Translations under genes and position numbers: made by a program
Shown here: one piece after another, positions 1 through 5,082 of the stretch
Layout: every line of letters begins with the position of its first letter
Position numbering within the stretch: the first letter of the stretch is position 1
Notes under the pieces: model-generated
Told to the model about the DNA's origin: nothing
The model's input: the letters and a program-made list of their open reading frames with translations, nothing else
Database searches by the model: none
Assembly (NCBI GenBank): GCA_003232015.1
Contig: QIKU01000065.1
Coordinates: 1 to 5,400, forward strand
DNA length: 5,400 nt
Direction: 5' to 3'
Source of the DNA: Gammaproteobacteria bacterium
GTDB taxonomy: Bacteria; Pseudomonadota; Gammaproteobacteria; UBA6429

Positions 1-310
1 GAAAAAAATCCTTATCGGTGAGCACCGATAAACAGGCCGCCCCGCCCTTTTCATACGAAATTGCGATATCAGCGGGTACAAAATCCTCGCGTATCACACC
101 CTTGCTGGGTGACGCTTTTTTGATTTCTGCAATCACTGCGGCATCACCTGCCGCTATTTTATGTTTCATCGCATCAACAAAGCCACGGCAGGCATCTGCC
201 GTTTTGGCACGTTCGATCATCTCCGCCAGACTCGTTTGCTGGCTGCGTTCAGCAATCTCTTCGTGTTTGCGGATGATGATTTTTTTAAGGATATCCGGGG
301 TACTGTTCAT
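1..310 (-). CDS. trpC: Indole-3-glycerol phosphate synthase, N-terminal part (runs off the left edge)
   Basis: TrpC closes the ring of carboxyphenylamino-deoxyribulose phosphate, with loss of CO2 and water, to give indole-3-glycerol phosphate in cytosolic tryptophan synthesis. Only the first 103 codons are in the window. The reading starts [19 protein letters not shown], typical of the family's N-terminal helix. It continues to [16 protein letters not shown] at about residues 58-73, the first active-site strand of the (beta/alpha)8 barrel. Glu62 and Lys64 correspond to the conserved ExK pair (Glu51/Lys53 in the Sulfolobus enzyme), and the SPSKG segment that follows is characteristic. The next strand, [12 protein letters not shown], is also canonical. 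An AAGG about 9 nt upstream of the ATG can serve as ribosome binding site. It is the last trp gene seen and lies 215 bp after trpD, an unusually long gap for this operon. No frame damage is visible. Confidence 0.95.
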   Translation of the reverse strand, partial: MNSTPDILKKIIIRKHEEIAERSQQTSLAEMIERAKTADACRGFVDAMKHKIAAGDAAVIAEIKKASPSKGVIREDFVPADIAISYEKGGAACLSVLTDKDFF

Positions 311-352
311 TTGTTGCTGCCTTGATATTTAATAACGTAAAGCCATAGCACA

Positions 353-389
353 CAGGTTGGGGTGAATGTTTTTTATGAACGCCAACCTG
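353..389. repeat. Imperfect hairpin repeat in the trpD-trpC gap
   Basis: An 8-bp perfect inverted repeat, CAGGTTGG (353-360) and CCAACCTG (382-389), encloses a 21-nt loop. The arms resemble a dispersed palindromic family found in many gammaproteobacterial and cyanobacterial genomes (GTAGGTTGGG...CCCAACCTAC type). That family assignment is from memory and unverified. No T-run follows on either strand, so it does not look like a Rho-independent terminator. It would be transcribed as a hairpin between trpD and trpC and could influence mRNA stability (inference). Confidence 0.5.
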
Positions 390-471
390 CCAGGGTGAAA
401 CCCAAACTGCCTATAAGTGTGAAACGTTAAAAACTATAAACACCTCACTTCCAAAAAAACAATGAGTATTT

Positions 472-506
472 AACGCAAAGATCGCAAAGACGCAGAGGGC
501 GCAAAG
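472..506 (+). repeat. CGCAAAG-rich dispersed repeat, copy 1 (trpD-trpC gap)
   Basis: The copy begins AACGCAAAG and continues as CGCAAAG/CGCAGAG units with about 9-nt period. On the minus strand it reads ATAAACTTTGCGCCC, very like the 3' end of the GxxExxY unit at 2376-2850 (ATAAAACTTTGCG). It therefore looks like a solo element end, 19 bp downstream of the trpD stop codon. No GxxExxY coding relic is attached to it. Confidence 0.8.
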
Positions 507-525
507 TTTATATTTTTCTTTATGT

Positions 526-1551
526 TTACGACACAGAACCAGAAACATCCACCAAAGCATCCAGTTTGGCCAGCGCCTTGCCGCTGGCCAGCACGTCACC
601 AGCTTTCACCACCCCTGCCGCCAGAGAATCCGTCAGCCCTGCCACATACATGGCAGCACCGGCGTTTAATTGCACGATATCACGCGCCGGGCCGGGACGG
701 TTTTCCAGAACACCTTTCACCATTGCCAGTGACTCCATAGCATCATCTACTTTCAGTGAGGCAATATCAGCGCGTGTCAATGCAAAATCTTCCGGTTGAA
801 TGGTATACGTAGTCACTTCACCGTTTTTCAGTTCCGCCACAAAGGTCGGTGCGCTGATGCTGATCTCGTCCATACCATCTTCCGAATGCACTACCAGCAC
901 ATGACGGCTGCCAAGGTTGGCCAACACATGGGCCAGCGGTTCCACCAGTTCTTTACTGAACACGCCCAGCAATTGATTGGGCGCAGCGGCGGGATTAGTG
1001 AGCGGCCCCAACACATTAAAAACCGTGCGCACTCCCATTTCCTTGCGTGGGCCGATGGCATGCTTCATGGCACCGTGATGTTTGGGTGCAAACATAAAGC
1101 CCACACCCACCTCGTTCACGCACTTCGCCACCTGTTCGGGAGCAAGATCCAGATTCACACCGGCCGCTTCCAGCACATCGGCACTGCCGGATTTGCTGGA
1201 AATGGAACGGTTACCGTGTTTCGCTACCGTGCCACCCGCTGCTGCCACGACAAAACAGGACGCCGTGGAAATATTAAACGTGCTGCTGCCATCTCCTCCA
1301 GTACCCACAATATCCACAATGTGCTCGCCGCTGACATCCACTCGGGTGGCCAGCTCGCGCATCACCTGTGCAGCAGCAGTAATCTCATCAATGGTTTCGC
1401 CTTTCATACGCAAACCAACAAGAAAGCCTCCAATCTGTGCAGGCGTCGCCTCGCCGGTCATGATGGTGTGCATTACCGACTGCATTTCGCTGCGCGTGAG
1501 ATCGCGGCGCTCGGTAACCGCGCGAATGGCTGATGGCATACTCATATTCAT
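526..1551 (-). CDS. trpD: Anthranilate phosphoribosyltransferase
   Basis: TrpD transfers phosphoribosyl from PRPP to anthranilate, the second step of tryptophan synthesis, as a cytosolic homodimer. The 341-residue product matches the usual family length. Helical N-terminal region: [39 protein letters not shown] pattern at about residues 15-53. The PRPP-binding loop GTGGD is at 83-87, followed by NIST at 93-96. The KHGNR motif (111-115) and [12 protein letters not shown] (118-129) are the conserved anthranilate/PRPP site. [22 protein letters not shown] and [11 protein letters not shown] are further family signatures. The first ATG is chosen because AAGGTG lies 7 nt upstream; downstream Met3 and Met5 would be poorly spaced. 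The gene lies 235 bp after trpG and 215 bp before trpC, both gaps containing repeats. It is intact and shows no unusual codon use. Confidence 0.98.
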   Translation of the reverse strand: MNMSMPSAIRAVTERRDLTRSEMQSVMHTIMTGEATPAQIGGFLVGLRMKGETIDEITAAAQVMRELATRVDVSGEHIVDIVGTGGDGSSTFNISTASCFVVAAAGGTVAKHGNRSISSKSGSADVLEAAGVNLDLAPEQVAKCVNEVGVGFMFAPKHHGAMKHAIGPRKEMGVRTVFNVLGPLTNPAAAPNQLLGVFSKELVEPLAHVLANLGSRHVLVVHSEDGMDEISISAPTFVAELKNGEVTTYTIQPEDFALTRADIASLKVDDAMESLAMVKGVLENRPGPARDIVQLNAGAAMYVAGLTDSLAAGVVKAGDVLASGKALAKLDALVDVSGSVS

Positions 1552-1558
1552 GTTATTT

Positions 1559-1564
1559 CACCTT
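1559..1564 (-). promoter_or_regulatory. Ribosome binding site of trpD
   Basis: On the minus strand AAGGTG stands 7 nt before the ATG at 1551. It decides for this start over the two ATG codons that follow within five codons. Confidence 0.75.
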
Positions 1565-1580
1565 GTGCAAATACTCCACG

Positions 1581-1621
1581 GGCTAAAAGCCGGTGGCTTC
1601 AGGGTTACGGCTAAAAGCCGG
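1581..1621 (+). repeat. Direct repeat of a palindromic 13-mer (trpG-trpD gap)
   Basis: GGCTAAAAGCCGG occurs twice exactly, at 1581-1593 and 1609-1621, separated by 15 nt. Each copy contains the self-complementary GGCT-AAA-AGCC. The following GATTAGTCGGCCCTACG resembles tails of other dispersed gammaproteobacterial repeats (recognition from memory). It lies 30 bp upstream of the trpD start and would be in the trpG-trpD leader RNA. Confidence 0.7.
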
Positions 1622-1700
1622 ATTAGTCGGCCCTACGATTAACTATCCCCCTCTCCCAAAACCGGGTGTACCCTCTGGGGAAAGCGAGCAACTGCAACTA

Positions 1701-1733
1701 GACAGACAGACAGACAAAACATACAAAACATAC
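1701..1733 (+). repeat. Short tandem repeats (GACA)4 and (AAAACATAC)2
   Basis: Four exact GACA units (1701-1716) run directly into two exact AAAACATAC units (1716-1733). This is a simple-sequence tract in the trpG-trpD gap, prone to slippage. It is outside any reading frame of a real gene, so phase variation of a protein is not suggested. Confidence 0.85.
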
Positions 1734-1754
1734 AACGTTTTTAACGTGGTTGTT

Positions 1755-1789
1755 CTTTGCGTTCACTGCACCTTTGCGCCTTTGCGTTA
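1755..1789 (-). repeat. CGCAAAG-rich dispersed repeat, copy 2, overlapping the trpG stop codon
   Basis: Read on the minus strand, TAACGCAAAGGCGCAAAGG starts with the TAA that ends trpG, then continues to AACGCAAAG. The junction ATCTAACGCAAAGGCGC is shared letter for letter with the copy at 2875-2891 on the plus strand. This suggests a common element end sequence that includes the TAA. Confidence 0.85.
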
Positions 1790-2371
1790 GATTGTTGTTT
1801 CCAGAAAATTCTTCAACATATCGTGGCCATGCCGGGTAAGAATGGACTCGGGATGAAACTGCACACCTTCCACCGCCAGCTCTTTATGGCGCACGCCCAT
1901 AATTTCATCCAGTTCACCCTTCCCGTTTTCCGTCCACGCGGTCACTTCGAGGCAATCCGGCAAGCTGTTTTTTTCGATAACCAGTGAATGATAGCGCGTA
2001 GCCTCGAAAGGGTTTTCCAACCCGGCAAACACACCTTTATTCTTGTGATGCATCATTGAGGTTTTACCGTGCATGATTTCGCCAGCGTGTACAATCTTCC
2101 CGCCAAAAGCCTGACCGATACTTTGATGACCAAGACACACACCCAACAATGGAACTTTACCCGCAAAGTGCCGAATCATTTCCAGCGAAATACCCGCCTC
2201 GTTGGGCGTACATGGCCCAGGTGAAATAACGATACGTTCGGGATTCAGCTTGATCACCTCTTCCAGAGTGATTTGGTCATTGCGATGCACACACACGTCC
2301 GCACCCAGCTCACCAAAATATTGCACCAGGTTATAGGTGAAAGAATCGTAATTGTCGATCATCAACAGCAT
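1787..2371 (-). CDS. trpG: Anthranilate synthase component II (glutamine amidotransferase subunit)
   Basis: TrpG hydrolyses glutamine and channels ammonia to TrpE, which makes anthranilate from chorismate. The product may also be shared with aminodeoxychorismate synthase (PabA role), which the sequence cannot decide. With the ATG at 2371 the protein is 194 residues, the usual length, and starts [19 protein letters not shown], the textbook N-terminus. Class I amidotransferase motifs: ISPGPCTP (49-56), nucleophile Cys79 in GVCLGHQ, HGKTS (101-105), and the His173/Glu175 pair in QFHPES. An in-frame TTG nine codons upstream lies in repeat DNA and is rejected as start. There is no clear Shine-Dalgarno; the best is GGA in TTGGATTTTTAGCC, supplied by the neighbouring element end only 4 bp from the ATG. 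The stop codon belongs to another repeat. Upstream, trpE is displaced by 2.7 kb. Confidence 0.97.
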   Translation of the reverse strand: MLLMIDNYDSFTYNLVQYFGELGADVCVHRNDQITLEEVIKLNPERIVISPGPCTPNEAGISLEMIRHFAGKVPLLGVCLGHQSIGQAFGGKIVHAGEIMHGKTSMMHHKNKGVFAGLENPFEATRYHSLVIEKNSLPDCLEVTAWTENGKGELDEIMGVRHKELAVEGVQFHPESILTRHGHDMLKNFLETTI

Positions 2372-2375
2372 GGCT

Positions 2376-2417
2376 AAAAATCCAACGCAGAGGCGCAAAG
2401 GCGCTGAGAACGCAAAG
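2376..2417 (+). repeat. Left inverted end of unit 1 (CGCAAAG repeat, copy 3)
   Basis: CCAACGCAGAGGCGC then AAAGGCGCTGAGAACGCAAAG. The segment GGCGCTGAGAAYGCAAAG is shared with the copy at 2879-2904, and with mutations also with 4679-4702. It therefore marks the 3' end of GxxExxY units. Confidence 0.85.
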
Positions 2418-2419
2418 TT

Positions 2420-2798
2420 TTATAATTTATTAACAACACGCTTTATTCCATCCTTCAGCACAGGTACATTAAAGTTAATCAACAAACCTAATTTTTTATT
2501 CATTAAACGCAAACAGGAGAGCAACTGAGCCTCATGGAACAGCCAGCAGCTTTTCAACAACTTTCATTTCAATAACGACTTTTTCTGCCACTAACACATC
2601 AGCCCGATAAACAACATCGAACTGCAACCCCTTATATTCAGCCGTTATAGGCACCTCCGACTTAACAACCATCCCTTGAATCTCCAACTCACGCACAAGA
2701 CATTGTTGATACACCGACTCCAGCAATCCTGCTCCCAGTGTACGATGCACCTCAATTGCCGCACCAATTATCTTTCCCGAAACTGTATTTTCGTCCAT
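2420..2798 (-). pseudogene. GxxExxY family protein (PD-(D/E)XK nuclease-like), frameshifted near the C-terminus
   Basis: The open frame gives 88 residues, MDENTVSGKIIGAAIEVHR..., ending prematurely at TGA 2532. The family signature G-x-x-E-x-x-Y is GLLESVY (residues 24-30). The nuclease-like core is visible as Asp67 in YRADVLV and Glu77-x-Lys79 in VIEMKV, matching the PDDEXK_3 type fold (family knowledge). Removing one of the two G bases at 2536-2537 (plus strand) restores [16 protein letters not shown]... through [10 protein letters not shown] and a TAA at 2420, giving exactly 125 residues, the normal family length. This is therefore a single-base insertion, or a sequencing error. The core residues survive but the last 37 residues are lost. 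GAGAGAA, 6 nt before the ATG, is the ribosome binding site. The biochemical role of the family is not established. Confidence 0.88.
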
Positions 2799-2807
2799 AA
2801 ATATTCT

Positions 2808-2850
2808 CTCTGCGCCCTTCGCGTCTCAGCGTCTTTGCGTTGGATTTTTT
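2808..2850 (-). repeat. Right inverted end of unit 1 (CGCAAAG repeat, copy 4)
   Basis: On the minus strand it reads CCAACGCAAAGACGC, then TGAGACGCGAAGGGCGCAGAG. The same order (AACGCAAAG...CGCGAAGGGCGC) is found at 5046-5082 and, degraded, at 4814-4841. It therefore marks the 5' end of GxxExxY units. Confidence 0.85.
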
Positions 2851-2878
2851 CATTTATCCAGCATGAAGCCAAAGATCT

Positions 2879-3037
2879 AACGCAAAGGCGCTGAGAATGC
2901 AAAGCTTTATAATCCACTAACCACATGCTTCATCTCACCTTTCAATACTGACACATTCAACGTTAGTTAACTGATCAAGTTTTTCATTCATTACACACAG
3001 AGTAGTTCTCCCCAAAACTGCCACTTTACCCACCAGC
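2879..3037 (-). pseudogene. GxxExxY unit relic (unit 2): 3' end with internal deletion
   Basis: Reading leftward on the minus strand, MNEKL is followed by a diverged stretch, then in a shifted frame SVLKGEMKHVVSGL and TAA, then the CTTTGCATTCTCAGCGCCTTTGCG repeat. It aligns with [27 protein letters not shown] and the repeat end of unit 1. Upstream of MNEKL, VGKVAV joins directly to a QLL-like remnant (AACTACTCTG). About 15 residues around the catalytic ExK are missing. The N-terminal half and 5' repeat are absent here. It is non-coding debris between fic and unit 1. Confidence 0.7.
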
Positions 3038-3102
3038 ACCAACCACTCCGAATTTTCCCGTGGCGCAGCTTTATTTTATCCGTATGCATGCGTTTGTTAT
3101 GC
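3038..3102 (-). other. Possible truncated integron attC site at the 3' end of fic
   Basis: On the minus strand GCATAACAAACGCATGCAT contains the fic stop codon (TAA at 3099-3097) inside an RYYYAAC-like box (GCATAAC). The layout and the TAACAAACGC words recall the start of Vibrio-type attC sites. CGGATAAAATAAAGCTGCGC follows, also attC-like in feel. The expected complementary second half ending in GTTRRRY is not found. Relic unit 2 begins where it should be, so the site would be truncated. Confidence 0.28.
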
Positions 3103-4578
3103 GATTGTCTGTTGCCATTCAGCAAGAGCAATGGTAACAGCATCATCCATCCACTCATTGAATCTCTTAATAATGTTATCTTTATTTTCCAAATAGTTAA
3201 ACTGGAAAATTTCTTGGCTGCAAGGCTTTGCATTTGTTGATTCAGTACCAGAGTCCTCTGAAGGTATTTTCTCGAAAGTAAACCCTGTAACAACCATAAC
3301 CCCATTATCGCCATGACCGTACCCATGTATACTAAAAACGATCTCAAATATTTTATCTGTGTATATAATCAGCCTGACCCATGATTTATAACGGTCAAGG
3401 TTCGCGTAATAATCGTGAGTTTTCCCAACCTCATAAATTTGCCGCTGATAATAATAGGATTCTTTCTCTCCATTTTTTGCTTTTTTAAAGCTTGCATTGA
3501 ATACTTTCCCACCGTGGGTTGCTATCTTTCTTAATTTTGGATCAAGATCTTTCTGCAACCTGGTAAGCTTTCCCTCTGCAAGACTTTGCAGCTCGTTAGC
3601 AACCTCAACAACTGAAGATAATTGTTCTTTTTTAGCTGTTGATTTCGCAACCAACAAGTCTAAAGCGTTTGAAATTATTTGCTCTGAATATTTAGCTTGT
3701 ATAACTTGTTGCTGGATACCTAAAGCAGCCAATATAGAATCACGCTGGCGTTTTGAAAAAAGTTTTATTAGTGGTTCAATATTTCCAGCATCTGCGTCCT
3801 CTAAAGCGTCAATATAATCTTTTCTATCCGATTCTCGAACAACAAGCGGAAACAGCCCTTTTTTCAAAAATACAAGCGATGCAATTGCTCTGGCAACTCG
3901 TCCATTGCCATCCTGGAATGGGTGTATTTGAGTAAATCGATGGTGTACCCAGGCAGACAACACCTCTGGATGCATTGAATCCTCATTCTCGGTATAAACG
4001 CTAATTAACTTTCCCATTTCATCGTTTACGAACTCAGGTGGACAGTACTCGTGTATTTCTCCATCTGGCCTTTTTGGGTTGTTCGACCGCTCCTTGTACT
4101 TCCCCTTTAAAAGAGGAATTTTTGTTATTTTTCCATCCGCAGTAACCGCCTCTGTGTAATCTTGATGTGCTGTAAACTGCACATGCATTGATCGGATATA
4201 ATGCTCGGAAAATGGCTGTTCTCCCTTAACGAACGAAAACAGGCTTTCCACTATATTTTCCTGATCCTTAATTAAATTAGCGACGTTTTCTGCTTCGTCA
4301 CGCCCAAGACCACCGCTATGGCTGATTATCGAAGAATCCACGCCCTGTTCAATAAGAACTTCAGTTACACCTCTGTCCCAAGTATATAACCGCTCAATAA
4401 TTCCCGTTTCTATTGCCCACTCTCGTTGCATTTTCTTTATGAATTGCTGGTACTCACCAGACTCTTCCAGCTCGCTCTTTTTTTCAATCCAAAGTTTACT
4501 GAGTGATTCTAATTCAACAGAATGTAATATCTCTATATCATCTTGAGATGGCAACTCTTTTATGGGAATGTAGTTCAT
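3097..4578 (-). CDS. Fic-domain protein, probable AMP-transferase (class II-like)
   Basis: Fic enzymes transfer AMP from ATP (sometimes another nucleotide) to a hydroxyl side chain of a target protein. The 493-residue product carries a full active-site motif, HPFQDGNGRVAR (219-230), with catalytic His219, the acidic Asp223 and the GNGR phosphate loop. A flap-like GKYKERSNNPKRPDG segment precedes it at 159-173. An N-terminal TGIIER (58-63) fits the inhibitory (S/T)xxxE(G/N) helix of class II Fic proteins, except for Arg in the last place. The C-terminal 200 residues are helix-rich then mixed, with no domain I recognise. There is no signal peptide or membrane segment. AGGAAAG at 4587-4581 is a good ribosome binding site. 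The gene is visibly more AT-rich than the trp genes, has no partner antitoxin, and is flanked by repeats and attC-like sites, all suggesting transfer. Its target is unknown. Confidence 0.93.
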   Translation of the reverse strand: MNYIPIKELPSQDDIEILHSVELESLSKLWIEKKSELEESGEYQQFIKKMQREWAIETGIIERLYTWDRGVTEVLIEQGVDSSIISHSGGLGRDEAENVANLIKDQENIVESLFSFVKGEQPFSEHYIRSMHVQFTAHQDYTEAVTADGKITKIPLLKGKYKERSNNPKRPDGEIHEYCPPEFVNDEMGKLISVYTENEDSMHPEVLSAWVHHRFTQIHPFQDGNGRVARAIASLVFLKKGLFPLVVRESDRKDYIDALEDADAGNIEPLIKLFSKRQRDSILAALGIQQQVIQAKYSEQIISNALDLLVAKSTAKKEQLSSVVEVANELQSLAEGKLTRLQKDLDPKLRKIATHGGKVFNASFKKAKNGEKESYYYQRQIYEVGKTHDYYANLDRYKSWVRLIIYTDKIFEIVFSIHGYGHGDNGVMVVTGFTFEKIPSEDSGTESTNAKPCSQEIFQFNYLENKDNIIKRFNEWMDDAVTIALAEWQQTIA

Positions 4579-4580
4579 AA

Positions 4581-4587
4581 CTTTCCT
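4581..4587 (-). promoter_or_regulatory. Ribosome binding site of fic
   Basis: AGGAAAG on the minus strand ends 2 nt before the ATG, with AGGA at normal spacing (5 nt). It is a clear Shine-Dalgarno, in contrast to trpG, and supports the chosen start. Confidence 0.7.
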
Positions 4588-4601
4588 ATGTTTGTTTTTT
4601 C

Positions 4602-4661
4602 ACCTAACACTGAATCTAAAATCACTGCAAGTAACCATGCTTGCAGGATATCAGGTTAAAT
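4602..4661 (-). other. 60-bp imperfect palindrome upstream of fic, possible attC/attI-like recombination site
   Basis: On the minus strand ATTTAAC (4661-4655) and GTTAGGT (4608-4602) fit the RYYYAAC and GTTRRRY boxes and pair with two G-T wobbles. Inside them CTGA pairs with TCAG, and CTGCAAG pairs perfectly with CTTGCAG (4640-4646 with 4625-4631) around an 8-nt loop. The GTTAGGT box ends 23 bp before the fic ATG, as expected for the 5' boundary of a gene cassette. The spacing is asymmetric and the R-L distances are not textbook, so a chance hairpin remains possible. No T-run follows, so a terminator is unlikely. Confidence 0.35.
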
Positions 4662-4678
4662 ACGCCCCAGAGTTTGTT

Positions 4679-4841
4679 AACGCAAAGGCACGGGGAACGT
4701 AAAAATACGTCATTTACCCTTCTTTGAATTTCATGCGCCAACAAACTCAAAACACTTGCGCACCTTATAGCTACCCCGACAAGCTTATTCGCAAAACATT
4801 TTCATCCATAAAGCCTTCGCGTCTTTGCACCCTTTGCATTA
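4679..4841 (-). pseudogene. GxxExxY unit relic (unit 3): both ends present, most of the gene deleted
   Basis: The minus strand begins with a degraded 5' repeat (AATGCAAAGGGTGCAAAGACGCGAAGG, 4840-4814). A start then matches unit 1: ATGGATGAAAATG (MDENV, from 4809), and after a frameshift NKLVGVAI, equivalent to GKIIGAAI. The sequence then jumps to a C-terminal-like EIQRRVNDVF and the 3' repeat ACGTTCCCCGTGCCTTTGCG (4698-4679). The central part of the gene, including the nuclease core, is missing. At about 160 bp with inverted ends and no coding capacity, it has the shape of a MITE-like derivative. Confidence 0.65.
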
Positions 4842-4872
4842 CATAAGTACCGATGCAATAACAATTTAACGA

Positions 4873-4886
4873 AAAAATGCATTTTT
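4873..4886. repeat. Perfect 14-bp palindrome AAAAATGCATTTTT
   Basis: The palindrome is exact and lies in the AT-rich gap between relic unit 3 and the paired hairpins, directly adjoining the first hairpin. It may be a protein-binding site or chance. No gene start lies near enough to assign it. Confidence 0.4.
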
Positions 4887-4974
4887 GGTTTCCATACTCC
4901 TGCGAGGAAACCCCTATCGTGCCACATATTAGCCACCGTATGCATTCCCACGCAGGAGCGTGGGGACGAGAGTT
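4887..4974. repeat. Two inverted copies of a hairpin repeat
   Basis: Copy A is GGTTTCC (4887-4893), loop, GGAAACC (4906-4912). Copy B is CCCACGC (4947-4953), AGGA loop, GCGTGGG (4958-4964), flanked by TATGCATT. The reverse complement of copy B aligns with copy A across about 36 nt (shared CTCCTGCG core), so the two form a larger imperfect palindrome. The TCCCCACGCTCCTGCGTGGGA type motif resembles a dispersed repeat seen in several sulfur bacteria and other genomes (from memory). It is non-coding. Confidence 0.6.
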
Positions 4975-5082
4975 CTGATCAAATTTTTCATTTATAAATA
5001 CAGAATAATTTTTCCAAAAATTGCCACTTCATCCACAAGCATCTTCTTTGCGCCCTTCGCGCCTCTGCGCCTTTGCGTTGGG
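4975..5082 (-). pseudogene. GxxExxY unit relic (unit 4): 5' repeat end with internally deleted fragment
   Basis: Starting 5 bp after the trpE stop, the minus strand reads AAAACCCAACGCAAAGG and the CGC(A/G)AAG array (5082-5046), in the same order as the 5' end of unit 1. LVDEVAIF and a degraded fragment ending ATGAAAAATTTGATCAG follow. This fragment (4975-5040) aligns with 2971-3037 of unit 2 at about 53 of 67 positions, including the same internal deletion. The N-terminal coding part is missing, and no open frame remains. Confidence 0.65.

Larger units (their letters stand above)
2376..2850 (-). mobile_element. GxxExxY unit with inverted CGCAAAG-repeat ends (unit 1, nearly complete)
   Basis: A frameshifted GxxExxY gene is enclosed by inverted ends. 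Read inward, the left end is AAAAATCCAACGCAGAGGCGC and the right end AAAAATCCAACGCAAAGACGC, differing at 2 of 21 positions. Both ends continue as about 9-nt periodic CGC(A/G)AAG units (2382-2417 and 2808-2843). The right (5') arm ends in GCAGAGAGAA, which also serves as ribosome binding site for the enclosed gene. CAGCATG occurs just outside both ends (2366-2372 and 2859-2865), a possible but unproven target duplication. There is no transposase, so movement would need enzymes supplied in trans. The unit lies in the trp operon directly before trpG. Confidence 0.6.

Noticed and set aside
18..332. Plus-strand open frame over trpC
   Set aside because: It is the antisense shadow of the well-supported trpC coding region and has no recognisable product.
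411..599. Minus-strand open frame with LCALCVFAIFALN
   Set aside because: This peptide is simply the translation of the CGCAAAG repeat and overlaps the 3' end of trpD. Such frames are a known source of spurious gene calls.
566..1642. Several plus-strand open frames over trpD, up to 245 codons
   Set aside because: The minus strand encodes a complete, motif-rich TrpD across the same bases. The antisense frames have low-complexity composition and no family signature.
2372..2398. Upstream TTG start for trpG, adding nine residues
   Set aside because: The added residues are encoded by the repeat end. The ATG at 2371 gives the canonical N-terminus and the usual 194 residues.
2379..2907. CRISPR array suggested by several similar repeats
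   Set aside because: Copies are irregular in length, occur in both orientations, and are separated by gene relics instead of uniform unique spacers. There are no cas genes.
2991..3347. Minus-strand open frame of 118 codons at the 3' end of fic
   Set aside because: It overlaps fic out of frame and the unit 2 relic. It has a hydrophobic start but no ribosome binding site or family resemblance.
4609..4645. Promoter-like TTGCAG with 17-nt spacing upstream of fic
   Set aside because: The matching -10 hexamer would be TTAGGT, a poor match, and it coincides with the palindrome. It is too weak to list as a promoter.
4602..4661. Rho-independent terminator before fic
   Set aside because: The inner stem is only 7 bp, and neither strand has a T-run after it.
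2376..5082. A classical insertion sequence or transposon
   Set aside because: No transposase or recombinase coding sequence, intact or broken, is recognisable. Only the repeat ends and GxxExxY relics are mobile-like.
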